A DNA stretch of 64,000 bases, from contig NZ_JAEDAL010000001.1 of assembly GCF_016093295.1 (NCBI RefSeq), positions 930,001-994,000 on the forward strand, read 5' to 3'. The position numbers and the translations under genes are program-made. Shown here one piece after another: positions 42,249 through 52,440 of the stretch (position 1 is its first letter; each line of letters begins with the position of its first letter). The notes under the pieces are model-generated. The model was not told the DNA's origin. It did not search any database and saw only the letters and a list, made by a program, of their open reading frames with translations. This DNA is from Inhella gelatinilytica. Lineage in GTDB: Bacteria > Pseudomonadota > Gammaproteobacteria > Burkholderiales > Burkholderiaceae_C.

Positions 42249-43922
42249 ATGAAGTCTCCCAAGCTGTCCATGCTGGCCCTGGGTGCTGTGCTGGCCACTG
42301 GCGCTTTCGCCCAAACGGGCGCCCCCGAGATGACCCCGCAGGAAGTCGAGATCGGCAAGAAGATCTACTTTGAGCGCTGTGCCGGTTGCCACGGCGTGCT
42401 GCGCAAGGGCGCGACGGGCAAGAACCTTGAACCGCACTGGAAGAAAACGGCCAAAGACGGCACGGTCCAGGAAGGCGGCACGCTCAAACTTGGAACCCAG
42501 CGACTGGAGAAGATCATCGCCATGGGCACCGAGGGCGGGATGGTCAATTACGACGACATCCTGACCAAGGACGAGATCAACATCATGTCGCGCTACATCC
42601 AGCGCACGCCCGATGTGCCGCCCGAGTTCAGCCTGAAGGACATGGAAGCGTCCTGGAAGCTGCTGGTGCCGGTGGACCAGCGCCCCAAGAAGCAGATGAA
42701 CAAGATCAACCTGGCCAACGTCTTTGCCATCACCTTGCGTGATACCGGCAAGCTGGCCTTGGTGGATGGTGACACCAAGAACATCTGGCAGGTGCTGGAC
42801 ACGGGCTATGCCGTGCACATCTCGCGCTTGTCGGCCTCGGGTCGCTACGTGTACACCGTGGGCCGTGACGGCTTGGTGACCTTGATCGACCTCTGGTACG
42901 AAACGCCCACCACGGTGGCCACGGTCAAGCTGGGTGCCGATGCCCGCTCGGTCGACACCTCGAAGTTCAAGGGCTACGAAGACAAGTACCTGATCGGTGG
43001 CACCTACTGGCCGCCCCAGTACTCCATCATGGACGGCGAAACGCTCAAGCCCATGAAGATCGTCTCGACCCGCGGCAACACCGTGGATGGCGAGTACCAC
43101 CCCGAGCCGCGGGTGGCCTCGATCGTGTCCTCGATGATCAAGCCCGAGTGGGTGGTGAACGTCAAGGAAACCGGCCAGATCATGCTGGTGGACTACAGCG
43201 ACATCAAGAACCTGAAGACCACCACGATCGAATCGGCCAAGTTCCTGCACGACGGCGGCTGGGACATGAGCAAGCGCTACTTCCTGGTGGCGGCCAATGC
43301 CTCGCACAAGATCGCCGCGGTGGACACCAAGACCGGCAAACTCGCTGCCCTGGTGGACACCAAGAAGATCCCGCACCCGGGCCGCGGTGCCAACTTCATC
43401 CACCCGCAGTACGGGCCGGTGTGGGCGACGGGCCACCTGGGCGACGCGGTGATCACCTTGATCTCCACGCCGTCCGAGAAGAAGGAGCACGCCAAGTTCA
43501 AGCAGCACAACTGGAAGGTGGTGCAAGAGCTGAAGACCGGCGGCGCGGGCAACCTGTTCGTGAAGACGCACCCGAAGTCCAGCAACCTCTGGGCCGACAT
43601 GCCGATGAACCCCGAGCGGGAGAACGCCGAGGCCGTGTACGTCTACGACTTGAAGGACCTGAGCAAGGCGCCCAAGAAGCTGGACGTGGCCAAGGACAGC
43701 GGCTTGCCGGAAACCAAGGCCCTGCGCCGTGCCACCCACCCGGAATACAACCAGGCGGGCGACGAGGTGTGGATCTCGCTGTGGGGTGGCAAGACCGACC
43801 AGAGCGCCATCGTCATCTATGACGACAAGACGCTGAAGCTCAAGAAGGTGATCACCGATCCGCGCATCGTGACCCCGACGGGCAAGTTCAACGTCTACAA
43901 CACGCAGCACGACATCTATTGA
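42249..43922 (+). CDS. nirS: Cytochrome cd1 nitrite reductase (NO-forming)
   Basis: 557 residues, full length. The signal peptide ends in G-A-F-A. Haem c is bound by C44-A-G-C47-H48. The eight-bladed propeller carries the haem d1 ligand H190 (in Y-A-V-H-I-S-R-L) and the catalytic pair H334 (K-F-L-H-D-G-G-W-D) and H376 (I-P-H-P-G-R-G), 42 residues apart as in Pseudomonas (327, 369). The end reads F-N-V-Y-N-T-Q-H-D-I-Y, typical of NirS and not of the NirF or NirN paralogues. It reduces nitrite to NO in the periplasm. GACAACAGGAGTC precedes the ATG; a terminator and a new Dnr box directly follow the stop. Confidence 0.99.
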   Translation: MKSPKLSMLALGAVLATGAFAQTGAPEMTPQEVEIGKKIYFERCAGCHGVLRKGATGKNLEPHWKKTAKDGTVQEGGTLKLGTQRLEKIIAMGTEGGMVNYDDILTKDEINIMSRYIQRTPDVPPEFSLKDMEASWKLLVPVDQRPKKQMNKINLANVFAITLRDTGKLALVDGDTKNIWQVLDTGYAVHISRLSASGRYVYTVGRDGLVTLIDLWYETPTTVATVKLGADARSVDTSKFKGYEDKYLIGGTYWPPQYSIMDGETLKPMKIVSTRGNTVDGEYHPEPRVASIVSSMIKPEWVVNVKETGQIMLVDYSDIKNLKTTTIESAKFLHDGGWDMSKRYFLVAANASHKIAAVDTKTGKLAALVDTKKIPHPGRGANFIHPQYGPVWATGHLGDAVITLISTPSEKKEHAKFKQHNWKVVQELKTGGAGNLFVKTHPKSSNLWADMPMNPERENAEAVYVYDLKDLSKAPKKLDVAKDSGLPETKALRRATHPEYNQAGDEVWISLWGGKTDQSAIVIYDDKTLKLKKVITDPRIVTPTGKFNVYNTQHDIY

Positions 43923-43932
43923 TGTGCATCAA
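43919..43932 (+). promoter_or_regulatory. Perfect FNR/Dnr box overlapping the nirS stop codon, upstream of nirT
   Basis: TTGATGTGCATCAA, an exact consensus match. The TGA stop of nirS (43920-43922) is inside the left arm. The centre is 116.5 bases before the nirT GTG start, giving nirT and its followers their own anaerobic promoter. Confidence 0.8.
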
Positions 43933-43958
43933 CCCGGCCACCCCGGTGGCCGGGTTTT
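43931..43958 (+). terminator. Rho-independent terminator after nirS
   Basis: AACCCGGCCACC (43931-43942) pairs perfectly with GGTGGCCGGGTT (43945-43956), then TT. The stem starts inside the right arm of the Dnr box. It should strongly uncouple nirS from nirT transcription. Confidence 0.9.
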
Positions 43959-44041
43959 CCCTCTGCGGAGGCGTCTCAAAACCTTTGAACCATTCAAGCT
44001 TTTGACGCGCCCCCAAAAAACAACCAGAACAGGAGTTCCCC

Positions 44042-44641
44042 GTGGCCGATTCACCCACCCCCGGCTTTTTTGCCCGCTGTTGGCGCACCATCAAGTCGCC
44101 CAGCCGGTTGTCGTTGGGCACGTTGCTGTTGGGGGGCATCGTGACCGGGGTCATCCTGTGGGGCGGCTTCAACACCGTGGTCGAAATGACCAACAAAGAG
44201 TCCTTTTGCATCTCGTGCCACGAGATGAAAGACAACGTCTACAAAGAGTATTCCGAGAACACCATCCACTACACCAACCGCACCGGCGTGCGCGCGACCT
44301 GCCCGGACTGCCATGTGCCCAAAGAGTGGGGCCCCAAGATGCTGCGCAAGATTCAGGCTTCGCGCGAGCTCTATGGCAAGGTGATGGGCACGGTGGATAC
44401 GCGCGAGAAGTTTGAAGAACACCGGCTGACCATGGCCCAGCGCGAGTGGGCGCGGATGAAGGCCAATGATTCGCTGGAGTGCCGCAACTGCCACACGCTG
44501 GGCAGCATGGACAAAGAAAAGCAAAAGCCCCGCGCCAAGAAGAGCCATGAGCTCGCGGCCAAGAACAACGAAACCTGCATTGACTGCCACAAGGGCATTG
44601 CGCACCACAAGCCCAAGAACATGCCGGAAGACGAGGAATAA
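44042..44641 (+). CDS. nirT: NapC/NirT family tetrahaem cytochrome c
   Basis: 199 residues from GTG 44042, with AACAGGAGTTCCCC upstream. One N-terminal anchor helix (about 24-45) is followed by a periplasmic domain with four haem motifs: C-I-S-C-H, C-P-D-C-H, C-R-N-C-H and C-I-D-C-H. It takes electrons from the quinol pool and passes them to periplasmic acceptors such as NirS. It is followed after 12 bases by the cytochrome gene at 44654. Confidence 0.95.
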   Translation: MADSPTPGFFARCWRTIKSPSRLSLGTLLLGGIVTGVILWGGFNTVVEMTNKESFCISCHEMKDNVYKEYSENTIHYTNRTGVRATCPDCHVPKEWGPKMLRKIQASRELYGKVMGTVDTREKFEEHRLTMAQREWARMKANDSLECRNCHTLGSMDKEKQKPRAKKSHELAAKNNETCIDCHKGIAHHKPKNMPEDEE

Positions 44642-44653
44642 GGAGAACTCCCC

Positions 44654-45520
44654 ATGAAACGCACCCACATCACCACTGCCCTCACGACCGCCTTGTTGAC
44701 CCTGAGCGCCGGATCGTTTGCCGCCGCGCCGGATTGGAGCAAGGTCCCGGCCGCCAAGCTCACCGTGTTTTATCCCGGGGCTTCGCCGATCGAGTGGATC
44801 ACCAAGGGCAGCGAGCACGGCGGTGCACGCGGCCTCAAAAAGGGCGAAAGCTGCACCAGTTGTCATGCCGAAGAAGTGGCCGACATGGGCAAGAAGATCG
44901 TCACCGGGCAGAAGAACGAACCCCACGTGATCAAGGGCAAAGCCGGCGCCATTCCGGTCAGCGTGCAAGCCTCGCACGATGGCGCCAATTTGTACCTTCG
45001 CTTCACGTGGAAGCAGCCCGCGGGCGGTGCTGACAAGATGGACAAGGACAACGCGGTCAAGCTGGCCGTGATGTTCGAGGACAACAAGATCACCCGCGCC
45101 AACCTCAGCGGCTGCTGGGAGACCTGCCATGCCGATGCCCGCACGATGCCCGAGGGCAAGGATGACAAGAAAACCAAGTACGTGACTGATGGCAGCCTGG
45201 CCTCGGGCAAGTTTTACGACTTGATCCAATGGACCAGCAAGGGCGGCAAGTTTGACGGCTACGTGGCGGACAAGCGCGTCATGGAAGGTGGCAAGGCCCT
45301 GGTCGATGCCAAGGGCGAAAAGAAGGGCGACGAGTGGAGCGTGGTCTTCACCCGCAAGCTCACCGGGGGGGACGGGGACGTGGCACTCGCTGCCGGCAAG
45401 ACCGTCAACTTTGGTTTTGCCATTCATGACGACCACACGGCCGGGCGCTACCACCAGGTGTCGCTGGGCTACACGCTGGGTCTGGACGCCAAGGCGGACG
45501 TGACGGCGGCCAAACAGTAA
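44654..45520 (+). CDS. Dihaem-type periplasmic cytochrome c with ethylbenzene-dehydrogenase-like haem domain
   Basis: 288 residues. The signal peptide ends in S-F-A-A-A. The first haem motif is C67-T-S-C70-H71. The second is C154-W-E-T-C158-H159, a CX3CH spacing in place of CX2CH. The rest is a beta-sandwich-like region similar to the EB_dh/DMSO-reductase haem-binding domain (L-Y-L-R-F-T-W; F-Y-D-L-I-Q-W; F-G-F-A-I-H-D-D). It occupies the place that the c552 gene nirB has in Pseudomonas stutzeri nirSTB but is not obviously the same family. It probably relays electrons between NirT and NirS. Coupled upstream to nirT and immediately followed by the cupredoxin. Confidence 0.75.
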   Translation: MKRTHITTALTTALLTLSAGSFAAAPDWSKVPAAKLTVFYPGASPIEWITKGSEHGGARGLKKGESCTSCHAEEVADMGKKIVTGQKNEPHVIKGKAGAIPVSVQASHDGANLYLRFTWKQPAGGADKMDKDNAVKLAVMFEDNKITRANLSGCWETCHADARTMPEGKDDKKTKYVTDGSLASGKFYDLIQWTSKGGKFDGYVADKRVMEGGKALVDAKGEKKGDEWSVVFTRKLTGGDGDVALAAGKTVNFGFAIHDDHTAGRYHQVSLGYTLGLDAKADVTAAKQ

Positions 45521-45883
45521 GTGAACGTTCCCGCCGTGCAGCGGTCGCGCCGCGCTGGGTTTGCCCGTTTGATCGGGTGGGTCGGCGCGGCGTTTGGTTT
45601 TGCCGCCGCGCGGGCGCAGCCCGCGACGGTGGAGGTCCACATTCGCGACATGCGCTTCGAACCGGCGGAGCTTCGGGTGCCCGTGGGCACCACCGTGCGC
45701 TGGATCAACCGCGAAAAGCGCACCAGCCACTCCGTGCTGTTTGCGGACCTTCCGGAATCGCCCCGTTTCTTTCCTGACGAGCACTGGGAGCGTCGCTTCG
45801 ACCAAGTCGGCGCTTACCCCTATGTCTGCGGGCCCCACCCCGAGATGCGGGGCCGCGTGGTGGTGGAGTCGTCTCCAGGTTAA
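45521..45883 (+). CDS. Exported type I copper protein (cupredoxin)
   Basis: 120 residues from the GTG directly after the preceding stop. An N-terminal basic-hydrophobic stretch (residues 8-33) is a signal sequence. Copper ligands are H70 (R-T-S-H-S-V), C103, H106 and M109 (V-C-G-P-H-P-E-M), the plastocyanin/pseudoazurin-like arrangement. It is a likely electron carrier to NirS or NorCB or a copper-handling protein. The last gene of nirT-cyt-cupredoxin; it ends 105 bases before norC. Confidence 0.85.
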   Translation: MNVPAVQRSRRAGFARLIGWVGAAFGFAAARAQPATVEVHIRDMRFEPAELRVPVGTTVRWINREKRTSHSVLFADLPESPRFFPDEHWERRFDQVGAYPYVCGPHPEMRGRVVVESSPG

Positions 45884-45909
45884 TCCCAGCCCATGACTTT
45901 CGTCGAACC

Positions 45910-45923
45910 TTAAGCCGCATCAA
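45910..45923 (+). promoter_or_regulatory. FNR/Dnr-like box upstream of norCB
   Basis: TTAAGCCGCATCAA: perfect right arm (ATCAA), left arm TTAAG. Centre 45916.5, 72.5 bases before the norC ATG. Confidence 0.6.
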
Positions 45924-45988
45924 GGAATCGAGTCGGTGCAAGGCCTAGGCTGCAACCCTATTCTTTAAACCTGCGCGAAAGGCGCCCT

Positions 45989-46414
45989 ATGAGCCGAGGA
46001 CTTACCAGTCAGACCGCTCGCAACATCTTCTACGGCGGGACGGTCTTCTTTGCACTGCTGTTCGCAGTGATTGTGTTTCACACCGAGCAGCGCATACCCC
46101 AGCGATCGAATGCCGGCGAGATCACCCCAGCGGTGGTGCGCGGCAAACACATCTGGGAAACGCGCAACTGCATCGGCTGCCACACCTTGTTGGGTGAGGG
46201 GGCGTACTTCGCACCCGAGTTGGGCAACGTCTACACCCGTCGCGGGCCGGACTTCATCAAGGCCTGGATGAAGGCGCAGCCCACGGGGGCCCCGGGCCGC
46301 CGCCAGATGCCGAATTTCCACCTCAATGACCAGCAGCTCGACGATCTGACGGAGTTCCTCAAGTGGACCAGCAAGATCAACACCGAGCAGTGGCCGCCGA
46401 ACATTGAAGGGTGA
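45989..46414 (+). CDS. norC: Nitric oxide reductase cytochrome c subunit
   Basis: 141 residues. One uncleaved N-terminal helix (about 13-32) anchors a periplasmic cytochrome domain with C-I-G-C-H near residue 61 and a methionine ligand in R-R-Q-M-P-N-F. It passes electrons to the NorB haem. AAAGGCGCC precedes the ATG. It is six bases from norB. Confidence 0.97.
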   Translation: MSRGLTSQTARNIFYGGTVFFALLFAVIVFHTEQRIPQRSNAGEITPAVVRGKHIWETRNCIGCHTLLGEGAYFAPELGNVYTRRGPDFIKAWMKAQPTGAPGRRQMPNFHLNDQQLDDLTEFLKWTSKINTEQWPPNIEG

Positions 46415-47833
<1,419 letters not shown>

Positions 47834-47865
47834 TTGCTGACGACACTGTCGTTCTGACAACCTCC

Positions 47866-47893
47866 CAACGCCCGGCTTGCCGGGCGTTGTTCT
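47866..47893 (+). terminator. Rho-independent terminator after norB
   Basis: CAACGCCCGGC (47866-47876) pairs with GCCGGGCGTTG (47879-47889), followed by TTCTT. It lies 33 bases after the norB stop. The rest of the 235-base gap to the convergent GGDEF-EAL gene shows nothing I can assign. Confidence 0.85.
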
Positions 47894-48068
47894 TGGTGGG
47901 TGCCAGTCGCACTGTGGCGTTACCTTGCGACAACGGCTCGGCGTGCCGCAGGGCGCACCGCGTCGTCGTCGTGGGGGCCGAGCGTGTGGGTCCGGAGCGG
48001 GGCTTGAACGCTTGGGTGCAAGGCCTGGACGGGGCAACCCCCGGGGCCCAGACGGCTCGGGGCGATGC

Positions 48069-49913
48069 TCAGCGCGGTGGAATCTGCGCGCGCGCGCCTT
48101 CGGCCTGGGCTTGCAGCAGGGTTGCCAGCGCGCTGGGCTCCAAGGGTCGGGACAGCCCAAAGCCTTGGTAGAGATCGCAGTGCAGGGCATTCAGGCAATC
48201 CCAATCAGCCCGGGCTTCTACCCCTTCGGCCACCACCTGCATCTCCAGCGCATGGGCCACCCGAACAATGGCCTCCACGAGCACGCGGGCGTCGGGGCTG
48301 CGGGCCAGGCCGTGAATAAAGACCCGGTCGATCTTGAGCTTGCGGCAACGCAGGCGGCGCAGGTAAGACAAGGAGCTGTAGCCCGTTCCGAAGTCGTCGA
48401 TGGACAGGGTGTAGCCGTGCTGCTGCAGCAAGGTCACCATGGAGTCTGGTGCTTCCAGGTCCTCAAACAACGTGCCCTCGGTGAGTTCGAACTCCAGCAC
48501 CTCGGGCTGCAACCCCAAGCGGGTGAGGGTGTCCAGCAGGCGCTGACGCTGGCGAGGCTGGCGGCACTGTCGGGACGACAGGTTGAAGGCCACCGGAACC
48601 GGCGCGAGGCCGAGTTGACGCCACTGCTCCAGGTCCCGGGCCAGCAACTCCAGGGTGTGCAAGCCCAGCTCCACGATCAGCCCCGAGGCCTCGGCCAGGG
48701 GAATGAACTCGGCGGGTGAAACGGCACCCCGCTGCGGGTGGGCCCAGCGCGCCAGGGCTTCGACCGACACCATGCGCCCGCTGGCATCGAACAGCGGTTG
48801 GTAGACCAAGCGCAGATGCTGATCGGAAAGCGCCGCGCGCAGGTCTTGCTCCAAGCGTGCCCGCGCTTCTTGGGCCGCACCGAGGCCGGGGGAGTACACC
48901 TGAAAGCCGTCTTTGCCCGTTTGCTTGGCCAGCGCCAGGGCCACATCGGCGCAGCGCAGGGCGGCACTGGCGTTGTCGGCGTGCGCGGGCAACAGCGCAA
49001 TGCCCACGGAGACGTGGGTGGGCAGCCATTCCCCCACGGGCACGGGCAACAGGGCCACCACCTGGGCGGCGACGTTGCGCACGTGGCCTTCGTCGGCCGG
49101 TGCGCGCAGCAGAATGGCAAATTCGTCGCCGGCCAAACGGGCGCACAAGTCGGTGCTGCGAACCAGGGCGCTCAGGCGCTGCGCCACCTCGCACAGCAAT
49201 TGATCGCCAATCTCGTGGCTGTGCGTTTCATTGATTTGTTTGAAGTTGTCGATGTTGATGACCAGCACCGCCGCTTCTTGCCCTGACGCCGCCGCCTCCT
49301 CCAACGACTGGCGAAACGATTCCCGGTTGGGCAATTGGGTCAGGCTGTCGAAATGCGCCAGGAATGCCGTGCGCTTGGCGGCCGCCCGGACCTCGGCCCG
49401 CAAGCGTCGCGTGGCCAGCAGGGCCAGCAGCAAGCCGGCCGCCACCATGCCCGACGCCGTGAGGACGAAGCGCAGCAAGTCCATCCACACGCCAGACCGG
49501 CTGGCCTGCACCCGCAGCAGGCCCACGGACTCGCGCTGGGCCCGCACCGGCACCTCCAAGGTCTGCTGCCCGGCCCAGTCGTCCAGTGCGCCCATGGGGC
49601 CCTCACCCCGCTGATAGTTCGCCAGCACCTGGCCATTGGGTTTGAGCAATTGCGCCTGCTCAATGGCGGGGGCGCTGCGCAGGGCCTTGAGGATTTCCAG
49701 GGCCTCGCTGCGGTTCTCAAAGACCACGGTGGCCGAGGCGTTGTCCGCCACGATTTGCGCCTGGACTTTGAGGTCCTCTTCAAAGCGCCGCTGCAACTCC
49801 ACAAACTGCACAAAGGCCAACAGCGGCAGGATGGGCAGCAGCATGGCGATGCCCAGCACCAAGCTCCTGCGCACCGAGGGCAGGCGGCGGGGGAATGGGG
49901 CTGAGGCGCTCAC
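48069..49913 (-). CDS. Membrane GGDEF-EAL protein, YfiN-like arrangement
   Basis: 614 residues from GTG 49913, which overlaps the yfiR stop. Two membrane helices flank a short periplasmic domain (about 40-150, CHASE8-like). The GGDEF site reads A-G-D-E-F, a one-residue change that may weaken or keep activity. The EAL domain keeps E-A-L, N-L-S-S-R-Q, E-L-T-E, D-D-F-G-T-G-Y-S-S, K in L-K-I-D, E in A-E-G-V-E and Q in Y-Q-G-F-G, so phosphodiesterase activity is likely. YfiR-like proteins hold such enzymes in check from the periplasm. Confidence 0.92.
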   Translation of the reverse strand: MSASAPFPRRLPSVRRSLVLGIAMLLPILPLLAFVQFVELQRRFEEDLKVQAQIVADNASATVVFENRSEALEILKALRSAPAIEQAQLLKPNGQVLANYQRGEGPMGALDDWAGQQTLEVPVRAQRESVGLLRVQASRSGVWMDLLRFVLTASGMVAAGLLLALLATRRLRAEVRAAAKRTAFLAHFDSLTQLPNRESFRQSLEEAAASGQEAAVLVINIDNFKQINETHSHEIGDQLLCEVAQRLSALVRSTDLCARLAGDEFAILLRAPADEGHVRNVAAQVVALLPVPVGEWLPTHVSVGIALLPAHADNASAALRCADVALALAKQTGKDGFQVYSPGLGAAQEARARLEQDLRAALSDQHLRLVYQPLFDASGRMVSVEALARWAHPQRGAVSPAEFIPLAEASGLIVELGLHTLELLARDLEQWRQLGLAPVPVAFNLSSRQCRQPRQRQRLLDTLTRLGLQPEVLEFELTEGTLFEDLEAPDSMVTLLQQHGYTLSIDDFGTGYSSLSYLRRLRCRKLKIDRVFIHGLARSPDARVLVEAIVRVAHALEMQVVAEGVEARADWDCLNALHCDLYQGFGLSRPLEPSALATLLQAQAEGARAQIPPR

Positions 49914-50419
49914 CCGCTTTTCTTGACAAACCGAGTCAGGCGCAGGAGCCGGGCGCTGACGTCCAGGCCCGCCCGTCGCGTGGCATCCAACTCGATGTCA
50001 AAAACCACCCGGCCCTCCTCGGTGTGCAGGTTCAACATGGCACCATGATCCATCAGGCCTGGGGTGTCTGTCACCACCAACGCGCCGCTGGGTGCGCTCC
50101 ACCCAGGTTCCCCACTGACCAGCACCACATGGCAGCCCAGGAGTTGGTGGCGCGTCGCGCTGCGGATCTTGAGGGCGTGTTGGTTGAGGGTTTGGCCGGC
50201 AAACGGGCTGACGTGCTGCGCGAGCGCGGAGTCATCCGTCAAGCAAATTTGCAGGGCTTGCAAGTCCCCAAGGGCGGCTGGTGGCCACTCCACAAACTTC
50301 AGGATCTTGAGCAGCACCTGAGCCTTGAGCTGGGGAGCGGCCGTGGCCTGAGCTTGGGCATGCGCGAGTGCCCAAGGCCCCGTCCAGAGCGCCAGCAGCA
50401 GGGGGATCAGGCGCCGCAT
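49910..50419 (-). CDS. yfiR: YfiR family periplasmic regulator (DUF4154)
   Basis: 169 residues with a signal peptide ending A-L-A-H-A. The family pattern L-K-A-Q-V-L-L-K-I-L-K-F-V-E-W-P near residue 32 and the two cysteines at I-C-L-T and L-G-C-H are typical of YfiR. It binds the periplasmic part of its diguanylate-cyclase partner and represses it. It overlaps the GGDEF-EAL gene by four bases and is three bases from the TonB receptor gene. Confidence 0.85.
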   Translation of the reverse strand: MRRLIPLLLALWTGPWALAHAQAQATAAPQLKAQVLLKILKFVEWPPAALGDLQALQICLTDDSALAQHVSPFAGQTLNQHALKIRSATRHQLLGCHVVLVSGEPGWSAPSGALVVTDTPGLMDHGAMLNLHTEEGRVVFDIELDATRRAGLDVSARLLRLTRFVKKSG

Positions 50420-50422
50420 GCC

Positions 50423-52357
50423 CTACCAGCTCAGTTGCCAATCCAGACGCAGGGTGCGCCGGGGGTGGGGGACACGCAGCAAGGCCTCGTTCTCGGGGCC
50501 CGCCGGATCAAAGCTGCGGGCATCGGTCAAGTTTTGAACCCGCAGCATCCAGTGCTGCCCGGTCCAGCCGGTGTAGCGCAGGGCGGCGTGGGCGAGCCAC
50601 TGGGCGGGCGCGTCGACGCGCCCGGTGCGGGCGCCCTGCCCCTGCGCCTCCAGCGCCACACCCCAGTGCGGAGCGAGCGAGGCCATCCAATGCCCCTTGA
50701 GCACCCAGCGGGGGGCATTGCTCAGCCGCTCCCCGCCCTTATGGGCCTGCATCAAGGTCAGGTCCAGCCGCCACTGGTGATCGGCGCGTACGCGCTGTTG
50801 CCAACTCAGCTGCAAGCCCTGGCTGTGCACGTGGTCGTGGTTCAAATAGCGAATCACACCGGGCGTGTCGGTGGGGGCCGGTTCGATCAAGTCGCGCAGT
50901 CGGGTCTGGTAGACGCTCAGCCCCAAGGCGCTGTGCGCATCCAGTTCGCGCTCCCAGGCCAACTCTGCGCTGCGCAGCCGTTCGGGCCCCAGGTTGGGGT
51001 TGGCTTGTTGCGAGACGCCCCCGTCGTCGTAGAAACGCTCGGCCAGGTTGGGGGTGCGAAAGGCTTGGCCGAGCATCAGCTTGTAGGCCTCGCCCGGCTG
51101 GGCGCGAAACACCAGGGCCAGGCGCGGTGACGCGTGGGCCGCGAAGCCGCGGATGTGATCCACCCGGGCTCCCGTGGTGAGTTGCAACCGGGGCGAGAGT
51201 CGCCACTGATCCTGCAGGTACAAGCCCGCGCTGTGGCTGCGCTCCTGGCTGTCCAGGTAGGTGGTGGCGGGGCTCAGGTCAAAGTTGCGCTGCAAACCCC
51301 GGGGCACGGAGCGAACCTCCACCCCCAGCAGCCACTCGTGATTGAGCCACCCCCGCCACTGCACCCGGCCGTCCACATTGATCCACCGACTGCGGGCCAA
51401 GTCGCGGTTGATCAACGCGTCCGGGTAAACGTAGTGCCCGTCAAACCCCGTGCCCCCCACGCCCACACGCAGGCTGCGCCGCAGGGCGTCGGTCCAGTCC
51501 TCTTCGTAGGCCAACTCGGCGTGCCAGGAGCGGTCCACATAGCGGGTGCCGGCCGCGCCGGGCACGGTGCCGTAGGGGGCCGTGGCCAGGGCTTTGTCGC
51601 GCTCCAGCGCAGAAAGGCTCAGTCGCCAAGCTCCGGCGCGCAACTTGGCAAAGAGCGACCGTTGATCCAGGGCATCCAGGCCGCGCAACGCACCGCTGGG
51701 CAGCCCCAATTCGGGCAGCTCCAGTGTTTCCCCGCGGCTGCGCTGAAACTGGGCCCCGATGAAGACGTCCACCGCTCCGCCCTGACCGTACTGCAGCAGC
51801 GCGCGGCGGCCTCCAAACTGGCCCACCGAGCCCTTCACCCGGACCCCCGGGGCATCAGCCCCGTCAAGGGTCACCAAATTGACGGCCCCCAGCAGGGCGT
51901 TGCTGCCGTAGATGGAGGAGCTGGGCCCGTAAATCAGCTCCAGGCGTTTGACCCATTCGGCGGCCAGCGGGAACTCCGTGTCGGGTAGGGCTTGGTCGTA
52001 CAAGGCGTCATTGCTGCGAAAACCATCGATGGCCATCAGCAGCCGGGCGTTGTAATCCCCTGGCCGGTTGAAGCCCCGCAGGCCCACGCCCACGTATTGG
52101 CGCGAATGGCTCAAATGGATACCGGGTAAGCGGGCCAGCATTTCGGACACCTGACGCAGCCCCAGCAGCTCCACCTCTTGGCGGCCGATCACGGCCACTG
52201 GCGCCGGCGCATCCAACAGGCTCTGCGCGTAGCGCGAGGGTCCTTCGACTTCGCGCTGTAGCAGGGCTTCCAGTTCGTCCGTCTCGGCCTCGGCGGCCGA
52301 TCCGGTCGGGGCCCAGGCAGCGAGGCAAGCAAGGATCAAGGGCTTGAAAAGGGCCAT
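50423..52357 (-). CDS. TonB-dependent outer-membrane receptor (YfiR-linked)
   Basis: 644 residues from ATG 52357, signal peptide ending G-S-A-A-E. The plug domain has P-A-P-V-A-V-I-G-R-Q-E and L-R-G-F-N-R-P-G-D-Y-N-A-R-L-L; the barrel is rich in alternating aromatic strands and ends in L-R-L-D-W-Q-L-S-W with a terminal aromatic. First gene of the TonB-yfiR-GGDEF/EAL operon, an arrangement common in Proteobacteria and thought to couple an outer-membrane signal to c-di-GMP. Substrate unknown. Divergent from norQ across a shared Dnr-type box. Confidence 0.9.
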   Translation of the reverse strand: MALFKPLILACLAAWAPTGSAAEAETDELEALLQREVEGPSRYAQSLLDAPAPVAVIGRQEVELLGLRQVSEMLARLPGIHLSHSRQYVGVGLRGFNRPGDYNARLLMAIDGFRSNDALYDQALPDTEFPLAAEWVKRLELIYGPSSSIYGSNALLGAVNLVTLDGADAPGVRVKGSVGQFGGRRALLQYGQGGAVDVFIGAQFQRSRGETLELPELGLPSGALRGLDALDQRSLFAKLRAGAWRLSLSALERDKALATAPYGTVPGAAGTRYVDRSWHAELAYEEDWTDALRRSLRVGVGGTGFDGHYVYPDALINRDLARSRWINVDGRVQWRGWLNHEWLLGVEVRSVPRGLQRNFDLSPATTYLDSQERSHSAGLYLQDQWRLSPRLQLTTGARVDHIRGFAAHASPRLALVFRAQPGEAYKLMLGQAFRTPNLAERFYDDGGVSQQANPNLGPERLRSAELAWERELDAHSALGLSVYQTRLRDLIEPAPTDTPGVIRYLNHDHVHSQGLQLSWQQRVRADHQWRLDLTLMQAHKGGERLSNAPRWVLKGHWMASLAPHWGVALEAQGQGARTGRVDAPAQWLAHAALRYTGWTGQHWMLRVQNLTDARSFDPAGPENEALLRVPHPRRTLRLDWQLSW

Positions 52358-52440
52358 GACAAAGGCTTCCAGCCTGCCACAGGCTGCTCGATGGAGGGGA
52401 TGCCCCATTCTGCGGTGGATTGCCGGGGTCTGAATCCGGA

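Noticed and set aside
43985-43997. TTGAACCATTCAA before nirT as a second Dnr box
   Set aside because: The two arms are separated by three bases, not four, so it does not fit the dimer spacing; a perfect box lies 60 bases upstream.
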